A stretch of DNA of 64,000 nt from Wenzhouxiangella sediminis (GTDB lineage Bacteria > Pseudomonadota > Gammaproteobacteria > Xanthomonadales > Wenzhouxiangellaceae): NCBI RefSeq assembly GCF_003410055.1, contig NZ_QUZK01000035.1, positions 1-64,000 of the forward strand. Reading direction: 5' to 3'. Below, piece after piece: positions 21,117 to 29,825 of the stretch (position 1 is the first letter of the stretch; every line of letters starts with the position of its first letter). A model generated the notes under the pieces. It saw only the letters and a list, made by a program, of their open reading frames with translations, had not been told where the DNA came from and made no database searches. The position numbers were made by a program, and so were the translations under genes.

Positions 21117-21500
21117 TCAATCGCCCCGGTTGATCTGTCGCAGCTTGCGGCGCTCGCGCTTGTCGGGCCGGCGCGAGGGCGCCACACCGGCCGCCTGCTT
21201 GAGGCGACGCTCTTCGGCCAGTCGCTCGCGCGCCGCGCGACTCGCCCCGGTCTCGGTGTACATGGCCTGGGCCAGTGGGGCGGATACCCGCTTTTCGCCG
21301 ATTTCATCGACCACCACTTCGAAGCGCACCTCGCCCTTGGTGATCTGCAGCCGGTCGCCGCAACGCACCAGGCGCGAGGCCTTGGGCGAAGCCCCATTGA
21401 TCTCGACCTTGCCGCCCTTGATCGCCTGCTGGGCCATGCCCCGCTTCTTGAAGAAGCGGGTGGCCCAGAGCCATTTGTCGAGTCGTACGGCGTCGGTCAC
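21117..21500 (-). CDS. hslR: Heat-shock protein 15-like S4 RNA-binding protein
   Basis: A 127-residue protein whose N-terminal S4 domain (RLDKWLWATRFFKKRGMAQQAIKGGKVEING) spans about residues 6-66, followed by a basic Arg/Lys-rich tail (RRPDKRERRKLRQINRG). This matches Hsp15/HslR, which binds 50S subunits carrying stalled nascent chains. It lies downstream of htpG and the ion channel on the same strand, after a gap containing an 8-bp tandem repeat. Confidence 0.92.
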   Translation of the reverse strand: MTDAVRLDKWLWATRFFKKRGMAQQAIKGGKVEINGASPKASRLVRCGDRLQITKGEVRFEVVVDEIGEKRVSAPLAQAMYTETGASRAARERLAEERRLKQAAGVAPSRRPDKRERRKLRQINRGD

Positions 21501-21505
21501 GGTTG

Positions 21506-21537
21506 GTTCGTTGGGTCGTTGGGTCGTTGGGTCGTTG
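21506..21537. repeat. 8-bp tandem repeat
   Basis: The unit TCGTTGGG recurs about 3.5 times between the hslR start and the channel gene's stop. A second short periodic stretch (CTTTGGC-like) lies at 21550-21566. No gene fits here. Confidence 0.85.
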
Positions 21538-21566
21538 GCAGCTTTCTCGCCTTTGGCCTTTGGCCT

Positions 21567-22403
21567 TCAACCCGACCTGCGATCGTCCGCGCCTTCTTCG
21601 AGATGCTTGAGGCGCTGGTTGATCGAGCGCAGTTCGGCCAGAAGCTCGCGGCGCTCCAGGTCCTCTTCGTCCTGGTGGATGGACTGGGTGGCGGTCACGA
21701 TGATCGCAATGAAAAGGTTGAGCACCATGAAGCTCGAGACCAGGATGAAGGGCACGAAGAAGGCCCAGGCCCAGGGATAGGCGTCCATCATCGGGCGCGC
21801 GATGCCCGACGACCACGATTCCAGGGTCATGATCTGGAACAGCGCGAACAGGCTGCGCCCGAGGTTGCCCCAGTACTCGGGGAACTGCTCACCGAAGAGC
21901 ATCGTACCCATGACGGCGAACACGTAGAACACCAGCACCAGCAGCAGCGCCGTCCAGCCCATGCCGGGCAATGCGCGCAGCAGGGATTCGATGATGACCC
22001 TGAGCTTGGGCACCTGCGAGAGCAGGCGCAGTACGCGCAAAACGCGCAGCGCGCGCAGGATCTCCAGCGGACCGGCCGCGGGCACCAGCGCGATGCCGAC
22101 GACCAGGAAATCGAAGACGTTCCAGCCGGATTTGAAGAAGCGCGGCCCGAAGGCGACCAGCTTGAGCGCAATCTCGACGATGAAGGCGCCCAGGATGGCG
22201 GTGTTGAGCGCGATCAACGCATCACCGAAGCGCGCCATCACGGCCGGAGAGGTCTCCAGGCCGAGCACCACGGCGTTGACGATGATCAGCGCGATGATGA
22301 AGCGGCTGAAAGCCGGGCCCTCGACCCTTCGACCGAGTCGCTGGCGCCAGCCGCCGCCGGGGGCGGCCGAAGCGATCGCCTCCCCGTCAGGCCGAGGCGG
22401 CAT
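21567..22403 (-). CDS. Bacterial voltage-gated sodium channel (NavAb/NaChBac type)
   Basis: A 278-residue six-helix ion-transport protein. S4 carries regularly spaced arginines (ILRALRVLRVLRLLSQVPKLR). The pore loop TLESWSSG is the sodium-selectivity filter of bacterial Nav channels. A C-terminal coiled coil (EEDLERRELLAELRSINQRLKHLEE) is the tetramerisation domain. The start MPPRPDGEA overlaps htpG by 17 nt; a longer frame would reach deeper into htpG. Homotetrameric inner-membrane channels of this kind support flagellar motility or pH homeostasis in marine and alkaliphilic bacteria. Confidence 0.93.
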   Translation of the reverse strand: MPPRPDGEAIASAAPGGGWRQRLGRRVEGPAFSRFIIALIIVNAVVLGLETSPAVMARFGDALIALNTAILGAFIVEIALKLVAFGPRFFKSGWNVFDFLVVGIALVPAAGPLEILRALRVLRVLRLLSQVPKLRVIIESLLRALPGMGWTALLLVLVFYVFAVMGTMLFGEQFPEYWGNLGRSLFALFQIMTLESWSSGIARPMMDAYPWAWAFFVPFILVSSFMVLNLFIAIIVTATQSIHQDEEDLERRELLAELRSINQRLKHLEEGADDRRSG

Positions 22404-24291
22404 CGTCTTCGCTCGATTCACCCTTTCCGCCGAGCGCATTGACCAGCAAGGCGTTCACTCGCCGCACGTAGCCGGCCGGGTCGGCCAGCTCGCCGCCCTC
22501 GGCCAGCAGGGCCTGGTCGAATAGCAGCTGCGAGAGCTCGCCGAATCGGGCCTCGTCCGTCTCGTCGGCCATGGCTTGCAGCAGGGGATGTCCGGCGTTG
22601 ATCTCAAGATCGGGCTTCGAATCCGGCACGTCCTGTCCGGCCTGACGCAGCATCTTTTGCATCTGCAGGCTCATGGCGTTGTCGTCGCTGACGATGCAGC
22701 CCGGCGAGTCCGTCAGGCGACTGCCGGCCGTGACGTTGCCGACCTGCTCACCGAGGACCTGCTTGATGCGACCGGCAAGCGTCTTTGCCGACTCGTCCGG
22801 TTCGGCCTCGTCGGTATCGAGGTCGAGCTTGCCGCTGGCCGCGGACTTGAGCTGCTTGCCCTTGTACTCATGGAGGTGGGCGACCAGCCACTCGTCGATC
22901 CGGTCGGTCAGCAGCAACACTTCAATGCCGCGCTTTCGGAACGCCTCCAGGTGCGGGGAGTTCTTCGCCACCTTCAGGCTGTCGGCGGTGAGGTACCAGA
23001 TCGTGTCCTGGCCTTCTGCCATATTGTCGATGTAGGCATCCAGCCCGACGCCCTCGTCGTCGGACTTGCTGGAAGCGAAACGCAGCAGCGAGGCGATCCT
23101 TTCGCGCTGCTCGAAGTCCTCGATCACGCCTTCCTTGAGCACGCTGCCGAAGGCGGTGTGGAATTTCTCCCAGGCTTCGCCGCCCTCTTCGGCCAGTCTC
23201 TCGATCAGGTCGAGTGAGCGTTTGATCACCGTGGCGCGGATCTTCTTCAGCAGGGGGTCGTCCTGCAGGATCTCGCGCGAGATATTGAGCGGCAGGTCGG
23301 CCGAGTCGATCACCCCGCGCATGAAGCGCAGGTAGCGCGGCACGACCTGCTCGGCCGCATCCATGATGAACACGCGCTGGATGTAGAGCTTGACGCCCTC
23401 GCGCTCGTCGCGGTTGATCAGCATGTCGAACGGCGCCTGCGAAGGCAGGTAGAGCAGCAGGCTGTATCGCTGGCTGCCCTCGACGTGGTGGTGCGCCCAG
23501 CTCAGCGGCTTCTCTTCGTCGCCGGTCAGGCTGGTGTAGAACTCCTGGTAGTCCTCGTCGGACAACTCCGACTTGGCCCTGGCCCATAGCGCCTTGGAGT
23601 CGTTGACCGTTTCCGGGGCTTCGTCCTTGGCTTCGTCCTTGCCGGCCTCGCTCAGGCGGATCGGAAAAGCGATGTGGTTCGAGTAGTGACGGATGATGCG
23701 CTTGAGCTGCCACTCCGAGAGCAGGTCCTTGTGCTCGTCGCGCAGCGTCAGGGTGATCGTCGTGCCCTGCGCCTCACGTTCGATCGGCTCGAGCTGGTAC
23801 TCGCCCTCGCCGCTCGAGGTCCAGCGCACGGCCTTGGCCGCCGGCTCGTCGGCACGCCGGGTCTCGACGCTGACCTCCGAGGCCACGATGAATGCCGAGT
23901 AGAAGCCCACGCCGAACTGACCGATCAGCGCGGCGTCCTTCTGCTTGTCGCCCGACAGGGACTCGAGGAACTGCTTCGTGCCCGACCGGGCGATGGTGCC
24001 GAGATTGTCGATGACCTCTTCGCGGCTCATGCCGATGCCGCGGTCGCATACCGTCAGGGTGCCGGCTTCGGCGTCGAATCGCACATCGACGGCGAGGTCC
24101 TGGTCGAGGCCCTTGAGCGATTCGTTGGTCAGCGCCTCGAAACGCAGCTTGTCGCAGGCGTCGGAGGCGTTCGAAATCAGTTCACGAAGGAAGATCTCGC
24201 GATTGGAATACAGCGCGTTGATCATCAGCTTGAGCAGCTGATGAACTTCGGTGTCGAAGCGGCGGGTCTCGGGGGCGTTGGCTTCACTCAT
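22387..24291 (-). CDS. htpG: Chaperone HtpG (Hsp90)
   Basis: A 634-residue cytosolic Hsp90. The N-terminal ATPase has NREIFLRELISNASDACDKL and then CDRGIGM, with GQFGVGFYSAFIV for the lid region. The middle domain contains NISREILQ and the C-terminal domain ends in an acidic tail. Its last 17 nt overlap the ion-channel gene, suggesting coupled translation. Hsp90 with downstream Hsp15 is consistent with heat-shock regulation; I see no confident sigma-32 promoter. Confidence 0.97.
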   Translation of the reverse strand: MSEANAPETRRFDTEVHQLLKLMINALYSNREIFLRELISNASDACDKLRFEALTNESLKGLDQDLAVDVRFDAEAGTLTVCDRGIGMSREEVIDNLGTIARSGTKQFLESLSGDKQKDAALIGQFGVGFYSAFIVASEVSVETRRADEPAAKAVRWTSSGEGEYQLEPIEREAQGTTITLTLRDEHKDLLSEWQLKRIIRHYSNHIAFPIRLSEAGKDEAKDEAPETVNDSKALWARAKSELSDEDYQEFYTSLTGDEEKPLSWAHHHVEGSQRYSLLLYLPSQAPFDMLINRDEREGVKLYIQRVFIMDAAEQVVPRYLRFMRGVIDSADLPLNISREILQDDPLLKKIRATVIKRSLDLIERLAEEGGEAWEKFHTAFGSVLKEGVIEDFEQRERIASLLRFASSKSDDEGVGLDAYIDNMAEGQDTIWYLTADSLKVAKNSPHLEAFRKRGIEVLLLTDRIDEWLVAHLHEYKGKQLKSAASGKLDLDTDEAEPDESAKTLAGRIKQVLGEQVGNVTAGSRLTDSPGCIVSDDNAMSLQMQKMLRQAGQDVPDSKPDLEINAGHPLLQAMADETDEARFGELSQLLFDQALLAEGGELADPAGYVRRVNALLVNALGGKGESSEDDAASA

Positions 24292-24361
24292 GGCGGCGTC
24301 GAGTCAGTGGTTCGCGATGCTCACGAAGTGGGAACAAACACCCCGGCTTTCAAGTCTCGGC

Positions 24362-26080
24362 CTAGTATTCCTCGATACCGAGCACTTCCTTGCCCTGGCG
24401 GAATTTCACATCCACCGGAATCCCGGCGGCGTCGATGCGATCGAGGTCGGATTGCAGCGCCTCGCCGATGACGCCCAGCTCCTCGAGCATTCGGCCGGCC
24501 TTTTCGTAGTCGCCGTCGCCCTGCATCACCAGGATTTCGCGCGAGAGCGCGTCGATGGCCTCGCTGAAGCGCTCGGGGACGACACGGTAGTGGCCGTTGT
24601 CGTCGCGCTCGAAGGCGCCGAAATCCTCGAAGTAGTTGAATCGCATCATGTTGGCCCGGCCGTGCGCGCTCGAGGCGCCGAAACGAACCGAGCGGAAGAT
24701 ACCGGCCAGGAAGGTGACGTAATAGTCCATGATGTCGCCCTCGATCTCGCCGGCTTCGTGGAGTTCTCGCACCATGTACAGTCCGAGCACGTCGGCCTTT
24801 CCTTCCTCGTGCGGGCTGGCATGCTCCTTGAGCGCGGCGCGCACGGTGCCCTCGCCCTCGACCAGGTTCTTGATGCCCAGACCGTGGGCCACCTCGTGGA
24901 ACATCGTGTTGCCGAAGAAGGCGTCGAAGCCGATGTGCTCGCGCTGATCCTCGGCGATGACCACGTCGGCGATGGGTACCAGGATGCGATCGTACTTGGC
25001 ACGCATTGCGTTCTTCAGCTGGGACCGGCGCGTCCCCTTGGCCAGCTGCACCTCCTCGTCGTTGGGCAGATTGACCGCAATGGTCTTGGAGCCGGCGTTG
25101 GAGTCGCCCGCGTAGTAGACGACATCGTAGGCGTTGAGCTCGGCCTCACTGCCGGGCTGCTCGGCCTTGTAGGCCTCGGGCACGGGCAGGTTGCGCTGCA
25201 GTTCGGGCAGGAACTCGGCGAAGCGGGCCAGGCGCTCGCTCCACTCCAGGTCCTTGATCAGCACATAGGCCTCGAAGGCCGCCTTGTAGCCGTAGCGCTG
25301 GTCCTCGTAGGTCTCGATCGGGCCGTAGATCAGGTCGACCTTGTTGTCCGATACGTCCATCCAGGCCAGGTCGGAGGGCTGGTAGCGGTTGGTGCGAAGC
25401 GCATCCGCCCTCAGCCGCAGATAACGCGCGAAGCTCTCGTTCTCGGCCAGCTCCGCGGCCCGCTCGAGCATCTCCGCCGCATCGGCCAGACGCTCCGCGT
25501 AGAACTCGTTGTAGGGCTCGACCGTCAGCTCGCCAGCGTCGTTGCGGCGGACCAGGCTGTAGAGATCGTCCTTACGGCGGTCTTCGAGCGCCTCGAATTC
25601 GGCGTCGGTCATGTCCGCCGGGTAGAAATTGGCGCCCGGCGGCTTCGGACCGTAGCCGGGCACGAAGGGGCGGTTGCCGGCCAGGCGGTCCCAGGGACCG
25701 TAGTTGATGCGGGCGAACTCGCGCGCGGCCTCATCGTCGATCTCCTCGAGCAGGGCATCGCGGTTACCGAAGGCCTGGTGCCAGAACAGGTCGTCCATGA
25801 TCCGGCTGGCGTCGATCAGAACGGCGACCATCTCTCGCTGCTTGTCGCTGAGATGACTCAGGTTCGCTTCGAGCGTGAACTCCGAGTAGATCCCGGGCCG
25901 GGGTTCGGCAACATCCACGGCTTCTTCTGGAGGCGGGCCGTCTTCGGAGGCGGCGGGCTGCTCGACGGCCACTTCGCCGGCCGCGCCCGTCGCTGCGTCC
26001 GGGCTTGCGGCTTCGTCCTGGGCACCGCCGCAGGCGGCAAGAAAGAGGCAAACGAAAACACTCAGAATCGTCTTGTTCAT
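24362..26080 (-). CDS. M49-like zinc peptidase lipoprotein
   Basis: A 572-residue protein beginning with a lipoprotein signal peptide (MNKTILSVFVCLFLAACGG; the Cys is the acylation site). A low-complexity Ala/Glu/Pro linker follows to about residue 60. The zinc site is HEVAHGLG with a second motif EEGKADVLGLY, resembling dipeptidyl-peptidase III relatives. Classical DPP III has the longer HELLGH, so this is a variant of the M49 clan. The open frame continues far upstream, but the lipobox fixes the start. It should act in the periplasm; the substrate is unknown. Confidence 0.85.
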   Translation of the reverse strand: MNKTILSVFVCLFLAACGGAQDEAASPDAATGAAGEVAVEQPAASEDGPPPEEAVDVAEPRPGIYSEFTLEANLSHLSDKQREMVAVLIDASRIMDDLFWHQAFGNRDALLEEIDDEAAREFARINYGPWDRLAGNRPFVPGYGPKPPGANFYPADMTDAEFEALEDRRKDDLYSLVRRNDAGELTVEPYNEFYAERLADAAEMLERAAELAENESFARYLRLRADALRTNRYQPSDLAWMDVSDNKVDLIYGPIETYEDQRYGYKAAFEAYVLIKDLEWSERLARFAEFLPELQRNLPVPEAYKAEQPGSEAELNAYDVVYYAGDSNAGSKTIAVNLPNDEEVQLAKGTRRSQLKNAMRAKYDRILVPIADVVIAEDQREHIGFDAFFGNTMFHEVAHGLGIKNLVEGEGTVRAALKEHASPHEEGKADVLGLYMVRELHEAGEIEGDIMDYYVTFLAGIFRSVRFGASSAHGRANMMRFNYFEDFGAFERDDNGHYRVVPERFSEAIDALSREILVMQGDGDYEKAGRMLEELGVIGEALQSDLDRIDAAGIPVDVKFRQGKEVLGIEEY

Positions 26081-26260
26081 TGACCGGACTCCATCGGCAT
26101 ACGGTACGACACAGGCGGGCATTCTAACCGCCGGCCGGGCCCGGTGTTTGCAACCGATCGCCGCCCCTCGCATAATTGGCGCCCCGGCTGCGGGCAAAAC
26201 CCGGCCGAAAACGGGTGCTTGGCGCCCGGATACCGACAACAACAAGAGCGATACCAGCGC

Positions 26261-27214
26261 ATGCGGCAACGCTATCATGTCACCATCACCGACTACCGGG
26301 GCTCGCGTCATTTCACCCTCGACCAGCTCGTCCGCCGCGTGATCGCGGGATCGGCCGTCGGCCTGGCGGTCATACTGGTCGTCGGCGCGGCCAGCATCCT
26401 GCTGCTGTCGAGCCGCGTCGGTTCGCTCAACGGACAGGTCGCGGAGCTGGCGGCCGAAAAGCAGGCGATCCGCGCCGACAAGGAGCGGCTGGCCGAACAG
26501 CGCAGGCAGCTCGAACGCGAAGTCCAGCGCCGCAGCCGCGAACTGGCCGTGCTCGGCAGCGAAGTGCAGCGAATCGAGACCCTTGTGGGCCTGGAGCCGG
26601 CCGACGACCGCCCGCTTGCGCAGCGCGTCGACATTGCCGCGCAGACGGCCTTCGAGAAGCGCCTGATGCTGCGTTCCATTCCGAGCGGCTTTCCGGTCCA
26701 GTCCGGCCGCGTGACCAGCGATTTCGGCATGCGCCACCACCCGATCCACGACCGCGAGGCCCTGCACGGGGGCGTCGACCTGCGCGCCCGGCGCGGCACG
26801 CCGATCTACGCCACCGCCGACGGCGTGGTCGAGTGGGCGGCCATGCACCAGAGTTCCGGCCTGGGCAAGATGGTCAAGGTGGTCCACAACTACGGGTTTT
26901 CGACCATCTACGGCCATCTCGACGATATCGAGGTGAACTCCGGAAGTTACGTCAAGCGCGGAGACCTCCTCGGTTACTCGGGCAACACGGGCCAGTCAGC
27001 GGCGCCTCACCTGCACTACGAAGTGCGCTACCTGCAGCGTCGCCTCGACCCCTCACCCTTCCTGCGCTGGTCGCTGGAGGAATACGACGTACTGTTCAGC
27101 GAAGAGGATCGCGTTCAATGGGAATCATTAACCGAAGTCGTCCGGACGGCAGCCAGCACGCCGGAACGACCGTCATTGCAGCAGGTTCAAAGTTTGTCGG
27201 CGACCTTGCCCTGA
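26261..27214 (+). CDS. M23 (LytM) peptidoglycan endopeptidase, membrane-anchored
   Basis: A 317-residue protein. The N-terminus (MRQRYHVTITDYRGSRHFTL) precedes one transmembrane helix (AVGLAVILVVGAASILLL), then a coiled coil (about residues 60-105), then a LytM domain with the zinc ligands HGGVDLRA and HLHYEV. The 3' end overlaps the bactofilin gene by 97 nt. LytM endopeptidase and bactofilin pairs are known in proteobacteria that shape curvature or stalks. The longest frame starts 39 codons earlier but has no family support there. Confidence 0.93.
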   Translation: MRQRYHVTITDYRGSRHFTLDQLVRRVIAGSAVGLAVILVVGAASILLLSSRVGSLNGQVAELAAEKQAIRADKERLAEQRRQLEREVQRRSRELAVLGSEVQRIETLVGLEPADDRPLAQRVDIAAQTAFEKRLMLRSIPSGFPVQSGRVTSDFGMRHHPIHDREALHGGVDLRARRGTPIYATADGVVEWAAMHQSSGLGKMVKVVHNYGFSTIYGHLDDIEVNSGSYVKRGDLLGYSGNTGQSAAPHLHYEVRYLQRRLDPSPFLRWSLEEYDVLFSEEDRVQWESLTEVVRTAASTPERPSLQQVQSLSATLP

Positions 27215-27552
27215 GCGACAACCTGCACGTGGACGGCCGAATCGAGGGCGCGGTTCACTCCGAAGCGGAAGTCGCCATCGGCCAGGGAGGCAGCATCGAC
27301 GGTGAACTCAAAGCCGATCACATCGTGATCAGCGGCAGCTTCGAGGGCAACATCGACGCCAAGCGCCTGGAGATCGTCGCCGGTGGCCGGGTCCACGGCG
27401 ACGTCACCGTGGCCGAACTCGTCATCGAACCCGGCGCCCTGTTCAACGGCAACAGTCGCATTCGCGAATCCGAGGCCGTCGGCAAGCGCAAGACGGAGAA
27501 ACCGACCACCGGGGCCGGCAGCGGCGGCGAAGAGGCGGCCAAGGCCGGTTGA
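27118..27552 (+). CDS. Bactofilin cytoskeletal protein
   Basis: A 144-residue protein with the beta-helical bactofilin core (about residues 17-115): TVIAAGSKFVGDLALSDNLHV, then VHSEAEVAIGQGG, then ADHIVISGSFEGNIDAKRLEI and so on in a regular period. A Gly/Lys/Glu-rich disordered tail follows. It starts inside the upstream LytM gene in another frame, indicating coupled translation. Bactofilins polymerise without nucleotides and position cell-wall enzymes. Confidence 0.93.
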   Translation: MGIINRSRPDGSQHAGTTVIAAGSKFVGDLALSDNLHVDGRIEGAVHSEAEVAIGQGGSIDGELKADHIVISGSFEGNIDAKRLEIVAGGRVHGDVTVAELVIEPGALFNGNSRIRESEAVGKRKTEKPTTGAGSGGEEAAKAG

Positions 27553-27610
27553 CGCGATTGCCCGCCTTTGGGGGAAGCGGACGGTTTGAAACCGGAGCGT
27601 CCCGAAACGC

Positions 27611-27640
27611 AAAAAGGCCAGCCGCCCGGCTGGCCTTTTT
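27611..27640. terminator. Bidirectional terminator between bactofilin and rplS
   Basis: AAAAAGGCCAGCC and GGCTGGCCTTTTT form a 13-bp stem, including the A/T runs, around a 4-nt loop. It serves both convergent genes: a T-tract follows the stem on each strand. Confidence 0.93.
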
Positions 27641-27661
27641 GCGTTCGGAGCGTTGCTCGAT

Positions 27662-28036
27662 TCAGGCGCGGGCGCGGTTGCGGCCGGAACCCGAAAGCTT
27701 TTCCTTGATGCGAGCGGCTTTGCCTTCCAGATTGCGCAGATAGAACAGCTTGGCGCGGCGCACCTTGCCCTTGCGCTTGACCTTGATCGATTCGATCAGC
27801 GGGCTGTAGGTCTGGAAAACACGCTCGACACCGGTGCCGTGGGACACCTTGCGAACGGTGAAAGCGGAGTTGACGCCGCGATTGCGCTTGGCGATGCAGA
27901 CGCCTTCGAAAGCCTGCACACGCTGGCGATCGCCTTCGCGAACCCACAGGTTCACGGTGATCGTGTCACCCGCCGCGAAATCCGGAATCTCGCGTTCGGT
28001 CTGTTCCTTGTTGATCTCGTCGATGATATTGCTCAT
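27662..28036 (-). CDS. rplS: 50S ribosomal protein L19
   Basis: A 124-residue protein with L19 signatures: [50 protein letters not shown] and [14 protein letters not shown]19 lies at the 30S-50S interface. It is the last gene of rpsP-rimM-trmD-rplS and ends at a bidirectional terminator. Confidence 0.98.
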   Translation of the reverse strand: MSNIIDEINKEQTEREIPDFAAGDTITVNLWVREGDRQRVQAFEGVCIAKRNRGVNSAFTVRKVSHGTGVERVFQTYSPLIESIKVKRKGKVRRAKLFYLRNLEGKAARIKEKLSGSGRNRARA

Positions 28037-28125
28037 GACTGCTCGTTCCCATTGGCGCGTTGACTAGGAGCGCGTTCTTTTTGCCCCGCCCAGGGGCAGA
28101 CAAGCCGGTAATTGTAACCGGTTTT

Positions 28126-28875
28126 TCAGCCCTTGTCTTGTTCTGCGTCCGAAAATTCTGCCAGTACCCGCTCGTCTTCGGCATCGAGACCGCGCAGGTC
28201 CAGCATGTCCGGCCGCCGGCGCCGGGTGCGCTCGATCGCCTGCGCGCGTCGCCATCGCTCGATCCGGGCGTGATCGCCGCTGAGCAACACCGGCGGCACA
28301 TCCAGACCACGCCAGGACTCCGGGCGGGTGTAGTGCGGACAGTCCAGCAGGCCGTCGGAGAAGGAATCCTGCTCGGCCGACTGATCGTGACCGAGAACTC
28401 CCGGCAGCAGGCGCACGACCGCATCGATCATGACCGCAGCGGCCGGCTCACCGCCCGAGAGCACGAAATCGCCGATCGACCACTCCTCGTCGACCAGGGT
28501 ATCCATCACACGTTCGTCGATGCCCTCGTAGCGACCGCAGACCAGGATCAGGCGTTCACGCCCGGCCAGTTCACGGACCGCGGCCTGGTCGAGGCGGCGG
28601 CCCTGCGGTGTCAGGCAGCCGACGAGGGCCTCGCCGTCGTCGCCCCGGGCCGACTCGATCGCCTGCGCCAGCGGCTCCGGGCGCATGACCATACCCGGAC
28701 CACCGCCGTAGGGCCGGTCGTCGACGCTCTTGTGAACGCCGGGCGCGTAGTCGCGCGGATTCCAGCAGTGGAGATCGACCGTTCCGTCGGCTATCGCCCG
28801 GCCGGTCAGGCCGAGTTCGCGAAGCCCCCGAATCCAGTCGGGGAAGAGGGTCACCACATCGATGCGAGAGAGCAT
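28126..28875 (-). CDS. trmD: tRNA (guanine-N1)-methyltransferase
   Basis: TrmD methylates G37 of tRNAs next to the anticodon, preventing +1 frameshifts. The start [15 protein letters not shown] gives 249 aa, the standard length; the longer frame reads into rimM. The trefoil-knot SAM site is [14 protein letters not shown] followed by [19 protein letters not shown]. It follows rimM with a 4-nt gap. An 89-nt spacer containing several short hairpins separates it from rplS. Confidence 0.97.
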   Translation of the reverse strand: MLSRIDVVTLFPDWIRGLRELGLTGRAIADGTVDLHCWNPRDYAPGVHKSVDDRPYGGGPGMVMRPEPLAQAIESARGDDGEALVGCLTPQGRRLDQAAVRELAGRERLILVCGRYEGIDERVMDTLVDEEWSIGDFVLSGGEPAAAVMIDAVVRLLPGVLGHDQSAEQDSFSDGLLDCPHYTRPESWRGLDVPPVLLSGDHARIERWRRAQAIERTRRRRPDMLDLRGLDAEDERVLAEFSDAEQDKG

Positions 28876-28879
28876 TGCT

Positions 28880-29398
28880 TCAGACCGGCTCGGTCCACTC
28901 GAGCGGCCAATCGACCGTGATGCGGCCACCGTCGAGGTCCACCTCGCGCACGAATTCGCCGGTGACGAAGGGAATCAGGACGGTGCCGCCCTCGCCGCGG
29001 ATCTGTAGCACGTCGTGGGCGCCGGTTTCCTGCATCTTCTCGACGCGGCCGTAGCTGTGGCCCTCGAGGTTGACCACCTCCAGGCCGATCAGGTCGTGCC
29101 AGTAGTATTCGCCCGGCTCGGGCTCGGGCAGCGACGAGCGCGCGACGCGGATGACCTGCCGGCCCAGCGCCGTCGCCTGTTCAGGAGTGTCGATGCCGTG
29201 CAGCTTCACGACCAGCCGGGGGCCGGACTGCTGCCACTGCTCGATTTCGAGGGAGTCGCCGTGCTCGCCGAGGAGCCACGGCTGATAGTCGAAGATGGCG
29301 ATGGGCGGCCGGGTGTCGGACCACACCTTGACCCAGCCGCGAACGCCCCAGGGGCCGTTGAACCGGCCGACTACGACCGATTCGTCCGACCGGCCCAC
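28880..29398 (-). CDS. rimM: Ribosome maturation factor RimM
   Basis: RimM assists maturation of the 30S head and binds S19. The protein (172 aa) starts at GTG 29398, 4 nt after the rpsP stop, and reads [18 protein letters not shown], the family start. The longer frame upstream runs antisense-like through rpsP and is not coding. The C-terminal PRC-barrel domain includes [20 protein letters not shown]. Confidence 0.94.
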   Translation of the reverse strand: MGRSDESVVVGRFNGPWGVRGWVKVWSDTRPPIAIFDYQPWLLGEHGDSLEIEQWQQSGPRLVVKLHGIDTPEQATALGRQVIRVARSSLPEPEPGEYYWHDLIGLEVVNLEGHSYGRVEKMQETGAHDVLQIRGEGGTVLIPFVTGEFVREVDLDGGRITVDWPLEWTEPV

Positions 29399-29402
29399 GC
29401 GT

Positions 29403-29660
29403 TCAGGCCGCGGCCTGGGCCCGGCGTGCTTCGTTGGCGAGGTCGCGGACGCGCTCGGAAATCTGCGCACCCTGGCCGAGCCAGTAGTCGATGCGCTCGA
29501 CGTCGAGGCGCAGGCGCTCGTCGTTGCCGCGGGCCACGGGGTTGAAGAACCCGAGCCGCTCGATGTTGCGGCCGTCGCGCGCGTTGCGGCTGTCGGTGAC
29601 GACAATGTGGTAGAAGGGCTGCTTCTTGGCGCCGCCCCGGCTCATGCGAATCTTGACCAT
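29403..29660 (-). CDS. rpsP: 30S ribosomal protein S16
   Basis: An 85-residue S16 protein: [39 protein letters not shown] and [16 protein letters not shown] are diagnostic. It is the first gene of the operon. The leader contains an 8-bp hairpin and a possible promoter at about 29730-29760. Confidence 0.98.
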   Translation of the reverse strand: MVKIRMSRGGAKKQPFYHIVVTDSRNARDGRNIERLGFFNPVARGNDERLRLDVERIDYWLGQGAQISERVRDLANEARRAQAAA

Positions 29661-29679
29661 TTTCTCTCCTGAATCGCCC

Positions 29680-29699
29680 CGGAACCGCTGCCGGTTCCG
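29680..29699 (-). promoter_or_regulatory. Leader hairpin upstream of rpsP
   Basis: CGGAACCG and CGGTTCCG form an 8-bp perfect stem with a 4-nt loop 20 nt before the rpsP start codon. It is in the 5' leader, so it could influence translation or mRNA stability. I know of no leader of this form and treat its function as unknown. Confidence 0.5.
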
Positions 29700-29773
29700 T
29701 GACTTGCAATTGCTGAATTCGGCAAACTCGCCATTCTATCGGATTCCCCATGCGTTGGGAAGGGGCGAATGGC

Positions 29774-29825
29774 TAGGTTTCAGGGGTTCCGGGTTCTTTC
29801 CTGAAACCTGAAACCCTGAAACCTA
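29774..29825. repeat. Dispersed inverted heptad-repeat element, copy C (minimal)
   Basis: The shortest well-formed copy is about 52 nt. The left end CTAGGTTTCAGG, a short GGTTCCGGGTTC middle, and the right end CCTGAAACCTGAAACCCTGA then AACCTA are near mirror images. The right outer TAG, read on the minus strand, is the ffh stop codon. The other end carries the same TAG although no gene reads into it. Confidence 0.9.

Noticed and set aside
28037-28125. Terminator between trmD and rplS
   Set aside because: The small hairpins have their T-tract on the strand opposite to transcription, and the operon is expected to continue into rplS.
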